Source of the DNA: Mesostigma viride
Taxonomy: Eukaryota > Streptophyta > Mesostigmatophyceae > Mesostigmatales > Mesostigmataceae
Assembly: GCA_009746045.1 (NCBI GenBank)
Contig: RPFO01000984.1
Coordinates: forward strand, 1 to 55,000
Direction: 5' to 3'
DNA: 55,000 bases
A model generated the notes under the pieces. That model worked only from the letters and a program-made list of their open reading frames with translations. It ran no database searches and was not told the origin of the DNA. A program made the position numbers and the translations under genes. Each line of letters starts with the position of its first letter. Position 1 is the first letter of the stretch. Shown in pieces: positions 1-10,470 of this stretch.

Positions 1-81
1 GCACGGGGCTGACATCAGCAACCGAGCTTAACTACATGTCAACCTGAGAATGTAGCGACACCTACCGTACCACAAAACAAC
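1..81 (-). repeat. Repeat A fragment, distal part
   Basis: This is the reverse complement of about 26,372-26,458 and of the second A copy near 27,790-27,880. It continues after an interruption at 3,181-3,452, so one A copy is split by the intervening 3.1 kb. No coding function is seen. Confidence 0.85.
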
Positions 82-548
82 ATTAAGATCACTCAGCTCC
101 CAAGAAGACCAGCATTTGATTGAATACAATAAGTGGAGCCCTGCCACAAATGCAGCAGTTAACAGTGGCCTTAAGGTTTCTCATCCGCACGCGGAAGCAA
201 GAAGCAGGGTGGGAGGGAGGGGAAAGAAACAATTGCGGATCATTGCCTGCCTAGCTTGCTTAAGGCATGGCCCGCCGACACACAAGCTGACATCATCCTA
301 AATTAATTAACACCGGCATGCGTCACACACCGGCCTGAACAGTGCTGAAAACGCCACTACAAACAGCGTGGCCACGCACCCCACATTACAATTCGTTCAA
401 GTGGCCCGCCGGAGCGGCTGTACAATTTTTCCCAGTGAGCGCGCTGCCAAGTGTACTTGTGGGCAAATTTTTAGGTGCCCCGTCACTTCGAGGTACTAAA
501 AATTAGGCTACGGTACGAATTCAGCGAATTTCAGCGAATTTTCAGTCG

Positions 549-740
549 AACCAAAGGAAGTGACGCCAACTACCAAAAAGTTTCCGTTACGAATTTTCAG
601 CCCAACACTCGCGCAAAATGAAGTGACGGCAACTACCAAAAAGTTTCCGTTACGAATTTTCACTCCCACACGTTTGCACAAAAGGAAGTGACGGCAACTA
701 CCAAAAAGTTTCCGTTACGAATTTTCAGTCCCACACTTCG
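549..740. repeat. Three tandem units of about 70 bp
   Basis: The motif AACTACCAAAAAGTTTCCGT recurs three times, each followed by TACGAATTTTCA. It lies inside the 384-1,166 TIR element, and such internal tandem repeats are common in non-autonomous DNA transposons. Confidence 0.85.
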
Positions 741-746
741 CGCAAA

Positions 747-1050
747 TTTTAGTAGGGCTGCACGCAAGCTACCTTTCAAAATTTTGCGCTAGTATGGAAC
801 GCATTTCATTCGTCTGGAGGAACGCTGCCCGCCAACTACCCCGTTCAGAAAGTTCCGCCGAAATTTACCCGAGATTTGGAAATCTGAACGTCCGCGCAAT
901 TTTAGTAGGGCTGCACGCAAGCTACCTTTCAAAATTTTGCGCAAGTATGGAACGCAATTCATTCGTCCGGAGGAATGCTGCTCGTCAACTGCCCCGTTCA
1001 GAAAGTTGCGCCGAACTTTACTTGAGATTTGAAAATCTGAACGTGCGGTT
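747..1050. repeat. Two tandem units of about 152 bp
   Basis: The unit beginning TTTTAGTAGGGCTGCACGCA occurs twice with a few substitutions. It creates an internally duplicated 96-aa reading frame that is very probably not a gene. Confidence 0.85.
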
Positions 1051-1612
1051 GGAGTTTCGCGGGGAAACCCAAGTTCCCAAGTAATTCACCAATGACGCGC
1101 TTCGAACACTTGTCCGCTAAAACCTAAGCAGCCGCTCCGGCTGGCCACTTAAACGAAACTTGATGAGGCTAGTGCGTTAACCGTACAGGTAGTTGTACAA
1201 GGTTCCCAAGACTGACAACCATAAAACGCGCCCATCGACCCCTTGGGCCGGTCCGAATCCACTATACAATAATTAATCACGACTCACTAAATAACCCAAA
1301 TCAGCCAAAGATTCGGTAAGCAACCAGCCGACCCTACAGGTCCCCACCTAACCTCAGCTGGTGCAACCAAACACGAATCTTTGCAAGTGAAGTCGTATAA
1401 AACCTACAATTAATTTTCTCGGACCGCTAATTAATAGCCACCGACCCTTATAAACAACCGGGTCATCCAAGGAAAATTCGGGCGAGCAGGAAACCCTTTG
1501 TATAGATCGAATTAGTCAGCCCATGTCGCAGACAGCCTTCCACATCCAGGCCAAGGCATGGCGGCCTTATCTTTCCCGCATGCGTTAATTAAACTATATT
1601 CAGAGAAAACCG

Positions 1613-3180
1613 ATTAAGATCACTCAGCTCCCAAGAAGACCAGCATTTGATTGAATACAATAAGTGGAGCCTGCCACAAATGCAGCAGTTAACAGTGGCC
1701 TTAAGGTTTCTCAATCCGCACGCGGAAGCAAGAAGCCTCCACCCAATTACCCCCCCCTGGCGCCAACCCCATTGCGCCGATTAAACTCATGACCACCGTG
1801 CGCGAAAGAGCGTGTCGCAACATCTTAAATGGCGACTCAGCCCGCGCTAGGCTATATTAACCCCCGCAGGGGCCCTGGTTACAATGCGACACAAGCCGGT
1901 GACCACCCCAAAAGCAAGCCCTCAAAAAGAGCCAGCATTTCGCAATTCCGGAACCGTCCAAAAAGGAAAGAGGTTTTACGACACCATAATAGACTGAGCC
2001 GCGCAGCAGGTGCTGAGACGAAAAGGAACGACAAAGGTCTGGCGTAGCCTCGCCTCCCTGAGACGCCCTCCCCAACTCGAGTCTCGCAATAGGGAAATTT
2101 CTAGCTTCGGAGCGCAACTTTCGCGCGGCTCCTATTGTCCCCAACCACCCCTCCTCGGCAGGGGCAGCTGGACAACTGACCTGCCGCCACAAAAAATATT
2201 TTATGACAAAAAAAGGTCGTTGCTGACAGGAACCTGGTTCGGGACCTTTTGAGTCCAGGTCACGTCCCACGCACCATCGCAAGGTGGCAAGCCTGCGATG
2301 TGACACTAGAGCTGTTTTAGAACCTTATAAACAGCTCCGCCGAAGCTGGCCAAACCGCCGGAGTAGCGCCCCATCCTTCGCCCATGTCAAAAAGACCCGC
2401 AGCCGGGGAAAACGACATGGGGGTAAATTTAAATTTTCTTTCCGTTGCACGACCAACTATACTATGCTTGGTCGAACAACTTAGCGGTTGTGCCACCATC
2501 TGCCTCGGCTACAAGACAGATGCAACCCGCGCTAGAATGTGCAATTTTGCACAGGCGGCCATTGCCGCCATTCTGAAAGAAACAATTGCGGATCATTGCC
2601 TGCCTAGCTTGCTTAAGGCATGGCCCGCCGACACACAAGCTGACATCATCCTAAATTAATTAACACCGGCATGCGTCACACACCGGCCTGAACAGTGCTG
2701 AAAACGCCACTACAAACAGCGTGGCCACGCACCCCAGGCTAGTGCGTTAACCGTACAGGTAGTTGTACAAGGTTCCCAAGACTGACAACCATAAAACGCG
2801 CCCATCGACCCTTGGGCCGGTCCGAATCCACTATACAATAATTAATCACGACTCACTAAATAACCCAAATCAGCCAAAGATTCGGTAAGCAACCAGCCGA
2901 CCCTACAGGTCCCCACCTAACCTCAGCTGGTGCAACCAAACACGAATCTTTGCAAGTGAAGTCGTATAAAACCTACAATTAATTTTCTCGGACCGCTAAT
3001 TAATAGCCACCGACCCTTATAAACAACCGGGTCATCCAAGGAAAATTCGGGCGAGCAGGAAACCCTTTGTACAGATCGAATTAGTCAGCCCATGTCGCAG
3101 ACAGCCTTCCACATCCAGGCCAAGGCATGGCGGCCTTATCTTTCCCGCATGCGTTAATTAAACTATATTCAGAGAAAACC
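1613..3180. repeat. Tandem unit copy 2
   Basis: This is the second head-to-tail unit and shows the empty site for the TIR element. Its private segment 1,736-2,571 contains only short ORFs on both strands that resemble nothing I recognise. It is followed directly by the proximal part of repeat A. Confidence 0.8.
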
Positions 3181-3452
3181 GAACCAATCAAATACCCTTT
3201 CCGAAAGGTTCTAATTATCATTCGACATACCGGTTCAAACAAACCCGGCCCTGTCAAACTTTAAGCATAAGATTGTTTCGAGATTGTAGTACAATAGGGC
3301 CACTGCCCCTACTAACAATTCCAGGTCGCCAGCCATTAGCCAAATCCGGTTACATCTGCCAAACCCGCCCGGTTCAGCCGACCATCCAGGCGGCTTCCGT
3401 GAGCGGCCTTATTCCCCGCCTCACTTCGAGAAACTCTTTTCAAAGAAATCCG
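3181..3452 (-). repeat. Repeat A fragment, proximal part
   Basis: The reverse complement matches the first ~270 bp of A at 26,105 and 27,525 (starting CGGATTTCTTTG). Together with 1-81 it forms one A copy interrupted by the two tandem units. Confidence 0.85.
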
Positions 3453-3742
3453 ATTTGTTCAGAATGATGGCGGCAAGGCTGCAAAAAATGAAGCGAGTCG
3501 AGCGCGGTGCCAGCTCTTCTGCTAGGCCCGCCAGCGTCGCTCGGACGATGGCGGGGACGGTGCTCCACCAGCACAGGCCGCCCGTGCACGTGAAAAGGGT
3601 CCGGCATGGCGGACGACAACGAGGATGCCGACTTGCAAGAACAACGTCAGCCGGGGGGCAGGGGGCGACCTTCCAACTGGCGATGACGACGATGATGATG
3701 ACTAAGCTGCCTGCAATTTTTTGTTAGGTCAAGGTGCTTGGG
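3453..3742 (+). other. Unassigned, possible acidic C-terminal remnant
   Basis: A short frame near 3,606-3,690 begins MADDNEDADLQEQ and runs through a glycine/arginine stretch. A one-base shift would continue it into seven aspartates and a stop near 3,712. It may be the tail of a degenerate gene, but no family is recognised. Confidence 0.2.
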
Positions 3743-3955
3743 GGCCGCACCATTTTCGTGAGCTAAAGTAATGAGCACGTGCTCTTGTGACGTGCCACCT
3801 GACCTGCACTTGCTGAGGGGGTGCACGCACCATGGTGTGTGAGCAATGATGTGCATGTCCACTGGCGATGTGCCAGCTGGCTTTTTCTCGGCTGCACCAT
3901 TTTGTGTGAGAAATAATAAGCATGTCCGTGTGATATATGCCATCTGATTGACCGG
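3743..3955. repeat. Three diverged tandem units, about 65-80 bp
   Basis: Units near 3,743, 3,822 and 3,891 share GCACCAT, GTGTGAG-like, GCATGTCC-like and GTGCCACCTG-like blocks in the same order. They are old enough to have diverged substantially. Confidence 0.6.
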
Positions 3956-4332
3956 CAGTAGGCAGTAGCTTATTAAAGGGTTCATGCACTACCGGTTTTT
4001 AATAAAAGCCACTGTTTGCATATGAAGGCAATGACATGCACCAACCAGCCCTAAATCCTTGCATTGCATGCTGTACCATGCTCAGGGTGCTCAGCAATCA
4101 CTCAACCTCTCCGCAAACCCCTCAGAAAAAGGGTATTGAATAATTACCGAATACTGCCGAATATGCCGAGTACAGCACCGAATTATTTGGAGTTGCCATG
4201 CACAAAATCACCGAATATATTGCTATACCGAATACCGAATACCGAGTATTTAAACACTGACATGTGGGTCGACAAGGCTCTAACCGTAAGGGTCGACATA
4301 GCTCCAATGAACAGGACTGGGTCGACAAGGCC
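3956..4332. other. Non-coding, CCGAATA-rich
   Basis: The stretch 4,136-4,250 repeats CCGAATA/CCGAGTA motifs irregularly. Several GGGTCGACA motifs occur at 4,266-4,325. No gene is seen. Confidence 0.4.
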
Positions 4333-4500
4333 CCAAACATGTGCGTTGAGAGGGATCCAAACATGTGCGTTGAGAGGGCTCGAAACATGTGCTTTGAGAG
4401 GGCTCCAAACATGTGCATTGAGAGGGCTCCAAACATGTGCGTTGAGAGGGCTCCAAACATGTGCGTTGAGAGGCCTCCAAACATGTGCGTTGAGAGGGCT
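4333..4500. repeat. 24-bp minisatellite, 7 units
   Basis: There are seven consecutive 24-bp units built around AAACATGTGCGTTGAGAGGG, with single-base variants in some units. The period is a multiple of three, so all frames stay open and produce repetitive pseudo-proteins. No independent sign of coding is seen. Confidence 0.95.
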
Positions 4501-4776
4501 CCAAAACACGCTGATTAGGACGAAACCACGGCAGCCCGGCACGGGGCTGTGCAAGAACGGGTCCATGGTCACGATGCTAACCCTATTCCAATGTTGGCGA
4601 TGCACGGGCAGAGCTACTCAACCAGGCCTTAAAGCTGCACGCCGAGGTCGGCACAGTAGCCACCAACCACATGCACCACCCACCCAGTACCTGCTCCACA
4701 GGAGGGTACCACCTGTGCACTATAAGTTCACAACACAAAAATATCACCGCAATCAATTTTAAGTACTACTTCATCG

Positions 4777-4832
4777 ACAAAAAGCTTCAGCCAGTGCGAC
4801 ATCAACAAAAAGCTTCAGCCAGTGCGATATGT
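4777..4832. repeat. 28-bp direct duplication
   Basis: ACAAAAAGCTTCAGCCAGTG occurs twice with a 28-bp period. It is flanked by unique sequence in which no gene is seen. Confidence 0.8.
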
Positions 4833-5385
4833 GTACAGCGATGACCACATGCGTGGCGATCGTCTTGCCAAAGACCGGCCTCTCAAGAGTCAAGATAGAC
4901 CAGCAAGCAGAACTGGTTAGCGTGCGTGGTTTTCGATGGCACCGGGTTGGAAGGGCTCCAAACATGGAGATTAGGAAATAGCCATGGCAGCCAGGCAAAT
5001 AGAATGGCAGGTTGCGTAAAGGCATTCTTTAGGTGTGAATTCAGTGCAAAAGACATGTGACTTGTGAATTCTATCCTGAAAAGCCTTGGCTACTAAGACA
5101 GAATATTTGCTCTAGAAAGGTTGCCTTGATGTGGCCGATTATCATCAAAGCTACTAATCCTTGTCCAGTGGCCGGGCTCGTGCTACATGTCTTGGCGCAG
5201 CCGCGCTGAAGCTACTCGATCGTCTCGGCATGGCCAACTGCTGCAACTAGTCTTGGTGTGCCCATGCTAAAGCTAATAAACCTCGTGTGGGCCATGGCCA
5301 TGCCGTCTTAATGGAGGCAAAGTATGTAAAGGTGCCAGTATTTTGATTTTGCTAGTTGACAAACGTGCGCACCCTGCATGCTCAC
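4833..5385. other. Non-coding interval downstream of GT-like exon
   Basis: If the glycosyltransferase-like exon at 5,386 is real, its next exon should lie here on the minus strand and carry a GGVYxDxD-like motif. I do not find one. The gene is therefore either truncated or continues beyond the 3.1-kb repeat block. Confidence 0.4.
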
Positions 5386-5684
5386 CTATAAAGGTCTGCC
5401 TTGAACGTGCCAGGGATCAGCATCCGAAACGCCCATGACACCGCCTCCCCGCAGTTGTTGCGGATGAATCTCTCCGCGGTCGGGAAGTCTGCGAACGTGA
5501 AGTCCAGGGTCGGGTCCACCTGCCCCATGCGGTCCAGAAGCTCACGGAAACGTTTTGTCACGTTGCGGTGGGTGTAGATCCGGTGCATCACGCGCGGGAT
5601 GGCAACACCGGTGTCGTCCCAGTTGACATCTCGTCGTGGCGTGTAACTAGCGTAGGTCACCAGGGGCCTCTTAATCAATGGGGG
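5386..5684 (-). CDS. Glycosyltransferase family 32-like exon, partial
   Basis: A ~98-residue minus-strand reading frame contains IPRVMHRIYTH, followed about 60 residues later by GTFKADLYR. This order is typical of the N-terminal half of Gly_transf_sug/GT32 sugar transferases (IPKIIHQ-like strand, then KADLxRY). Such enzymes work in the Golgi or ER lumen with nucleotide sugars. The frame ends at a good splice donor (AG|GTGAGC at 5,386/5,385), and a TAG before CCCCCA could serve as acceptor at its start. The exon with the catalytic DxD is not found nearby. The secreted-type ORF directly upstream may be an earlier exon of the same gene. The family assignment rests on two motifs only. Confidence 0.5.
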
Positions 5685-6112
5685 CTAGCTGCTTCGGCAT
5701 TGTTTTCGCCTTTAGTCAATGAAAGCCATTGACGTATCATTTGCTCATGTTTGTATCTGTACTTTTTGTAATAATTAGCTTCATGGGGGCCGCTCCCCAT
5801 GCGCCATCGTCGTAACCTGGAAAAGGCACTGGTTCGTACAGGTTGTGCCGCGTGAATTCTCGAACGCACCACGCCCTCGCCCTGCAGGTGCGGACCATAT
5901 TCACTAGAAGAAAGGGGGCCATGCACAGCTGCCTTTCTCGAATGTCGCAGCACGCCCTGGTCCTGCAGGTGCTGGTATTCATGATCAGAATAAAAGCCGG
6001 GGGCATGCGCAGCTGCCTTATAATCTTCATCACTTGCATCTGTAAACCCAAGCACGCAGCATAGCATGCACATGACGCAGCTGACAACGGTTACTGGGCG
6101 CATCCTTGACAC
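5675..6112 (-). CDS. Short ORF with signal-peptide-like start
   Basis: This 145-aa minus-strand frame starts with a hydrophobic, cysteine-rich N-terminus (about residues 6-24) that looks like a signal peptide or membrane anchor. A charged, tyrosine/histidine-rich region follows that resembles no family I know. Two partly similar internal segments occur: HAPGFYSDHEYQHLQDQGVL and HGPLSSSEYGPHLQGEGVV share the pattern HxPxxxSxxEYxxHLQxxGV. It overlaps the GT32-like exon in another frame. One reading is that both are exons of a single Golgi-targeted glycosyltransferase, with this part giving the anchor and stem. The splice that would join them is not evident. Confidence 0.4.
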   Translation of the reverse strand: MSRMRPVTVVSCVMCMLCCVLGFTDASDEDYKAAAHAPGFYSDHEYQHLQDQGVLRHSRKAAVHGPLSSSEYGPHLQGEGVVRSRIHAAQPVRTSAFSRLRRWRMGSGPHEANYYKKYRYKHEQMIRQWLSLTKGENNAEAASPH

Positions 6113-6217
6113 GCGTGAGCATAATAATTGAGTTTATTGCCACACACAAACGTTTATTATTAAGGACGTTTATTGATTGGCGGTGCATTCCTAAACAAAT
6201 AGCCGTGTCACCAATGT
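6113..6217. other. Non-coding spacer
   Basis: Short AT-rich spacer between two minus-strand reading frames. Nothing specific is seen. Confidence 0.4.
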
Positions 6218-6488
6218 TCATTTCAAGCTTGTCCCCAAGTGGAGACACGTGCCCAGCCAATTTCTGTGTTGCGACGGTGACTGCTTGTCTCCACTGGTCG
6301 ACATGACCGTCAGATATTCGACCCGCCAGTTCAGACCATCAAGTGTCCGATGAACTTCGGACAGGTTTGCCAGCATCCTGCCTGTGGTGTTTGCTGAAAT
6401 CCCGAGAGCGTGCGCCATTTTTCGACCGTGGATGATGAACCCACCGTCCGATAAGAGCGCGGTGGAGGGTTCCCGTCCTCTGTCAGAT
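6218..6488 (-). pseudogene. Small ORF cut by the Copia insertion
   Basis: On the minus strand this frame is open up to the Copia target site at 6,489-6,493. On the other side of the element (14,306-14,337) the same frame continues back to an ATG and reads MTPPTPQQLTI before joining SDRGREP. The pre-insertion ORF would be about 100 residues and includes GFIIHGRKMAHALGIS, which has a helix-turn-helix flavour. The product is unknown and the case for a real gene is weak. Confidence 0.35.
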
Positions 6489-6493
6489 ATAGT
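6489..6493. repeat. Copia target-site duplication, left
   Basis: ATAGT directly precedes the left LTR and recurs directly after the right LTR at 14,306-14,310. Confidence 0.85.
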
Positions 6494-7110
6494 AGTTAAC
6501 GTAAAGGATTTACGTTAGATGGATAGAGATTGTTACGCTCTTTCCAACGGCACCTTGAACGCCTCATTTGGTTAAGGAACGTAAAAGTTATGACGTTTCC
6601 TAGGCTGTGCCGACAGTACCCGGCGCGCCACTGTGGGCGCGTACGGACACAGGATGTACAAGTGTCACTTTGATAGTCCGCAGGACGTTGACAGGACTTG
6701 TACAGGACTTGATGGTCAATTGATAGGTAGGCGCACTGTAGCGCGCCAGGACCTATGAGACAATTGATGCTGACTAGTGTACGGATAGGTCCACAGGACT
6801 AGCCGTATGGACAATTGATAGATCTGCGCGCCAAAGGCGTGCCAGAGTCTGTGTAATCAATTGATTGACAGTTCAGCTGTGACAGTGCAGCTGAATACTT
6901 GGACGCGTCCCTAGTAAGCTATATGAGTGACTTGGTCACACCGGGACGCTAGTTCTTGCGTGCACGTTCTCTTGGCACTGCGACCCTGTCGTCTGTGCTG
7001 CGTGCAGTCTTGGAAGTGACGTGACTTACGTCTGTGTTTCCTGATTATTAATAAAGGCAACTTCCTGCAAGAACCATGGCGGAATTCGTGGCATTCTTAC
7101 CCTCACAACT
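6494..7110 (+). repeat. Copia 5' LTR (617 bp)
   Basis: It matches 13,701-14,305 throughout, apart from an extra CCGGCGCGCCAC-type 12-bp segment near 6,627. The ends are AGTT...AACT rather than the usual TG...CA. The transcription start is not identifiable by eye. Confidence 0.93.
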
Positions 7111-8011
7111 CGTATTACACGCTCTGTCAAAAAGATGCCAAATTCGGAAGAATTTCGGATTCCGGACGATGAGGAAATAGCCGCTCCGCCGGCTGGTTCT
7201 TCGTCAAGACCGACGGTGCCGTCGTGGCAGCAATTGCTCGACGAAGTAACGGTTCGCTCGACGAGCTTCATCGTCAGCAGCGTGCAGCTCACGCATTGCT
7301 CGGGGATAACCCCGAGGACCCCGATTTGCCAGCACTGGTGCCGGCAATCCGCAACCTGTTGGACCAGATTCGAACATTTTATCGACATTTACGGTCCAGG
7401 TGCGGGGAGGTTTGCGGTCGGTGACCGAAGTCACGACTGCCATTGAGGAGTTGGACAACGTCCTCTCTTCACTCACCGGTTACCAGAGAAACCTGCAAAA
7501 CTGGGCATCGCTTCGCACGGGGGGCGCGCCGGCGGTGTCAACAAATTTGTTTCAGGATCTCGCGCTGTATCGCTGCTCACTCGCGGCGTACGCAGTCGTG
7601 AGCGCCAGGTTTTAATTAACCTGGTGGCATTTCTCGCCTCTGTGCGAGAGTGGATTCCCGCGGGGTGGGAATTATTGACGATCTTTACACATCCTCTGCG
7701 CCTCGTCGCGCGTCGGCGCGTCGCAACTTACGCGGCGGGGAGCACGCCGGTTTTAATTCATACCGGTGCAGGTCCGGAGCTGGATATGGAGGATCGTGAG
7801 TTCGTATACACGTACTGCGACTTCAGGGGCCTTGACTACTAGTCGGCCTAATTTTCTTCTGCAGTACTTGTCGACATTTTTTTGTCGAATTTCGGCGGCA
7901 ATTCGCGGGGGCGGCAGCGACACCGGCGCAGGCGGCAGAGGCGACACAAAAATTTTGTACATATTTTCTGCTGCTTCGTTAAGGTGTTCTTTGAATAGCT
8001 GGTAGTGCAGG
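7111..8011 (+). other. Copia leader with frame-broken ORF
   Basis: Three short overlapping frames (7,135-7,446, 7,224-7,424, 7,400-7,615) together look like one helical, charged protein read through two frame changes: PSWQQLLDEV, then LDELHRQQRAAHALLGDN, then VTTAIEELDNVLSSLTGYQ. This could be an additional N-terminal ORF or a gag extension. No primer-binding site matching a familiar tRNA end is recognised directly after the LTR. Confidence 0.4.
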
Positions 8012-9126
8012 ATGGCTGAGGGACGCCGTAGCAAGGGTCCAGCCAGTGGGAATAATAATGGGGGTGCTGGTAGTGGAACCGCTCACGTAGATGACGTGGG
8101 GCTTACCGGAGAGATTACCAACCTTCCTCACAATAATAATAATGCACAAGCTATTCATGGCTTTGATCTTACCACACAGGGTCTTTTAATTGTCAATCAG
8201 TTGCAGCCTGTAACCTCAGACTCCAAGCCTAAGCAGGCTGAAGAGTTTGTGGAGGGATTGGAAGGGTTCCCTAGCTTGTACGGTGGTACAAATTACTATC
8301 AAATCTGGATAGGCAGTAGCACTTTTGGCAAGTGTACTGACCAGATTAAGGACCTAACCAGGGAGTGCAAAAAGGCCAATAAGGCCTGGGCACTGTACGT
8401 GGCTGAGCTGAAGGAGCTGCTGGAGGACCAACGAAAGAAGGTCGGCATCCATTGGCAGGACAAGTACAAGGGTGGGAGGTCAAGGGGGACCTGATCCAGA
8501 ACTTTCTCAACTATTGTAAGATGGTTGAGGAGGGCAGGGCTCACGGCTTTAATGTCGCTGATAACATAGCCCTAACCAACTGGCTCAAGGTTTCTGGGCT
8601 GGATAAGGCGACACGTGGCTCCTTAAAAGTCATGTGTGCCCCACACTCTACCCTGAAGGCCTACAAGGTCATCATTAAACAAGCTCTCGAGGCAGAGGAG
8701 CTGTTTGAGGGTGGAGTGCCAGCAGTGAAGGCTACCCAGGCAGGCGGGCGTACCCAGGGTGGCTCCAAGACGTCTGAGGCTGACCGAAGCCAAGGAGGGC
8801 GTAGGGGCAACCATCACAAGCGCAAGGGAGATCATTCACCTGATTCTGACAGGAGGTCACACTCCAAGTCGGTGTTCAGGCGGGTGGGTGGTCAGCCCAA
8901 GCAGGGCAACGCGTCTGACAATGGGGGCAGTGGCCAGGGCAAGTCCAAGATACAATGCTACCTGTGCAAGGGGTGGGGGCACATCAAGAAGGAGTGTCCC
9001 AGCTTCAAGAAGTCCCAGGGCCAGGGCAGCAACAAGAATAACAACAACAACAAGAAGAACAACAACAAGTCCCAGGCAGGCCAGCCTTCAAAGGGCAGTC
9101 AGCAAGAAGACAACAAGGAGCAGTGA
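8012..9126 (+). CDS. Copia gag polyprotein, one frame change
   Basis: Nucleocapsid/capsid protein that packages the element RNA in virus-like particles. The first frame (8,012-8,494) has an acidic/asparagine-rich N-terminus and a predicted helical core. Near 8,470 the sense continues one base back (DKYK then GWEVKGDL) in the frame that runs to 9,126. The C-terminal part carries a CCHC zinc knuckle, CYLCKGWGHIKKEC (spacing C-x2-C-x4-H-x4-C), followed by a lysine/asparagine-rich low-complexity tail. One missing G in a G-run would explain the break. Programmed -1 frameshifting is the alternative, but no clear slippery heptamer is seen. Confidence 0.85.
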
Positions 9127-9267
9127 CTGTCTGAGGCAACCCCTACACACCTTAATTCACCCAAGGGGGAGGCCAGGTGCTCCAATGCAGATTTTATATC
9201 TGGGCAACAAGAGGGTGATCTCCAGGTTCAGTGTGGCCCCAGGTCACCTGGAGAGGTACAGGTTCCT

Positions 9268-10470
9268 ATGAAGACGTCCTTGACAGCTGATGCAGCTGTA
9301 AGTATGTCTGACCCTATGCATCCTCGTGCTGGGCACGAGGGTGGACCTCTCATTTTGAGAGAAACCAATGTACAACCACAGAGGGGTGTGAAGGCCTCTG
9401 GTGGTATGCATGTGGTCCCTGCTGGCGGTCCAGGTGTTGGGCATGAGCAGGGTGACTCAGGCTCTGAGTCAGAACAGGATGGAAGTCAGCATGGTGATGC
9501 TGGACAACCTGACAGCACAGTCCTGACTGTGCCAGGGACTGCTTCCTCTGTGTACCAGGAGTTGGGTGCCCGAATCCACAACATGTTTGGGCATGCCACT
9601 TCTCTGTCAAACAACTTTGCCTTCCGTATGGGCAGGGCACCCCTTCTTAAGGCGTGTCAGCAAGCTGCCTCACGGTGTAAGTGCCAGTTGTCCTCCAACA
9701 AGCCCAGGAAATCACATGCCAAAGCTCTACCTCAGAGCATTGGTGATCTGCAGTGTGATATCCAACACATCAGGGGCATGCAACTGTTGGTGTGCGTGGA
9801 CAGGTACACGAAATACAAGGTGCTGAGCATTTACCTTCTATGAAGAACAGGTACTTGCTGGCTGCCCTGCAGAATGTAAGAGCCAAGTTTCCTACCACAA
9901 GGATCCAGGTGGACATGCAGTTTCAGCATCTCAAGGGTGATCCTACCCTTCCTGAGTTGCTGGTTACACCTAGGGAGGCTCATGGGCAGCAGGGTGCTAT
10001 CGAGAGGGCAATCCAGGAGGTCAAGAAATTGATCATCTCTGAAGACTGGGTACCCTTGTCTGCACCTGCACTTGTCAGGAGTGCATGGCTGAGGAACGTG
10101 GAGCAGCAGCTGAACAGCAGGGTTAACTTCTACTATGATGGAGTTGCTGTCAGCCCAATGGGTCTATATCATGGCCTGTGCCCACCACATGTGCTGGAGG
10201 GCTGGAAACATGCTGCACATGTCACCTTTGCCAAGCTGAGGGAGAAGGACCGGGGTTGGAAGATGCTGGAGCCACAAGTGGGTCAGAAGGTCCTAGCTTG
10301 GAAGGAACCTAGCCTTTATGGCAAACGTGGTAGCTGGAGTCCTGGGGTGGTTACCCAGGTTGATGAAGCTAGCCACGCATGCTTGGTCAGCATGGAGGAC
10401 GAACCAAAGCATGTACACCGGCTGAGTTGGTCATATGTCAAGCCTAACCTGATGAATGAGGGCAGTCAGG
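9268..10470 (+). CDS. Copia integrase, one frame change
   Basis: Inserts element cDNA into host DNA. The first frame (9,268-9,843) has the HHCC-type zinc-binding region: H104 and H109 in IHNMFGHATS, then C130 and CKC at 137-139. D164 and D178 of the catalytic core follow in DIQHIRGMQLLVCVD. At about 9,838 the reading moves to the frame beginning 9,792. That frame holds RIQVDMQF and the QQGAIERAIQEV block, which contains the expected catalytic glutamate. The C-terminal part (VGQKVLAWKEPSLYGKRG and following) resembles a GPY/F-like DNA-binding module. An acidic serine/glycine-rich linker lies N-terminal to the zinc region. Confidence 0.85.

Larger units (their letters stand above)
384..1166. 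mobile_element. Non-autonomous TIR element in copy 1
   Basis: The insertion is defined by comparison with copy 2, which reads straight through from CGCACCCCA to GGCTAGTGCG at 2,729-2,745. The ends are imperfect inverted repeats. The left end begins CATTACAATTCG and then AAGTGGCCCGCCGGAGCGGCTG-like bases. The right end, read inverted, begins CATCAAGTTTCG and has the same inner core. It encodes no transposase, and no clear target duplication beyond one A is seen. The superfamily is unknown. Confidence 0.7.
82..1611. repeat. Tandem unit copy 1 (about 1.5 kb)
   Basis: This is the first of two head-to-tail units. Positions 82-210 match 1,613-1,735, 222-383 match 2,572-2,735, and 1,167-1,611 match 2,736-3,180 almost base for base. 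Both units end in AGAGAAAACC. Copy 1 has a TIR insertion (384-1,166) that copy 2 lacks. Copy 2 has about 835 bp (1,736-2,571) where copy 1 has only about 11 bp. The pair could be two LTRs without an internal region, or a tandem transposon copy. No ORF is convincing. Confidence 0.8.

Noticed and set aside
3988-4000. CACTACCGG as a CACTA terminus
   Set aside because: No matching inverted partner or subterminal repeats nearby; the true CACTA ends are at 18,489 and 30,085.
6627-6640. GGCGCGCC in the left LTR as a cloning artefact
   Set aside because: An 8-bp restriction-site match alone is weak evidence, and no vector-like sequence surrounds it.
8452-8494. Programmed -1 frameshift site in Copia gag
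   Set aside because: No X-XXY-YYZ heptamer is visible in the overlap. A lost G in a G-run explains it more simply, although the question remains open.
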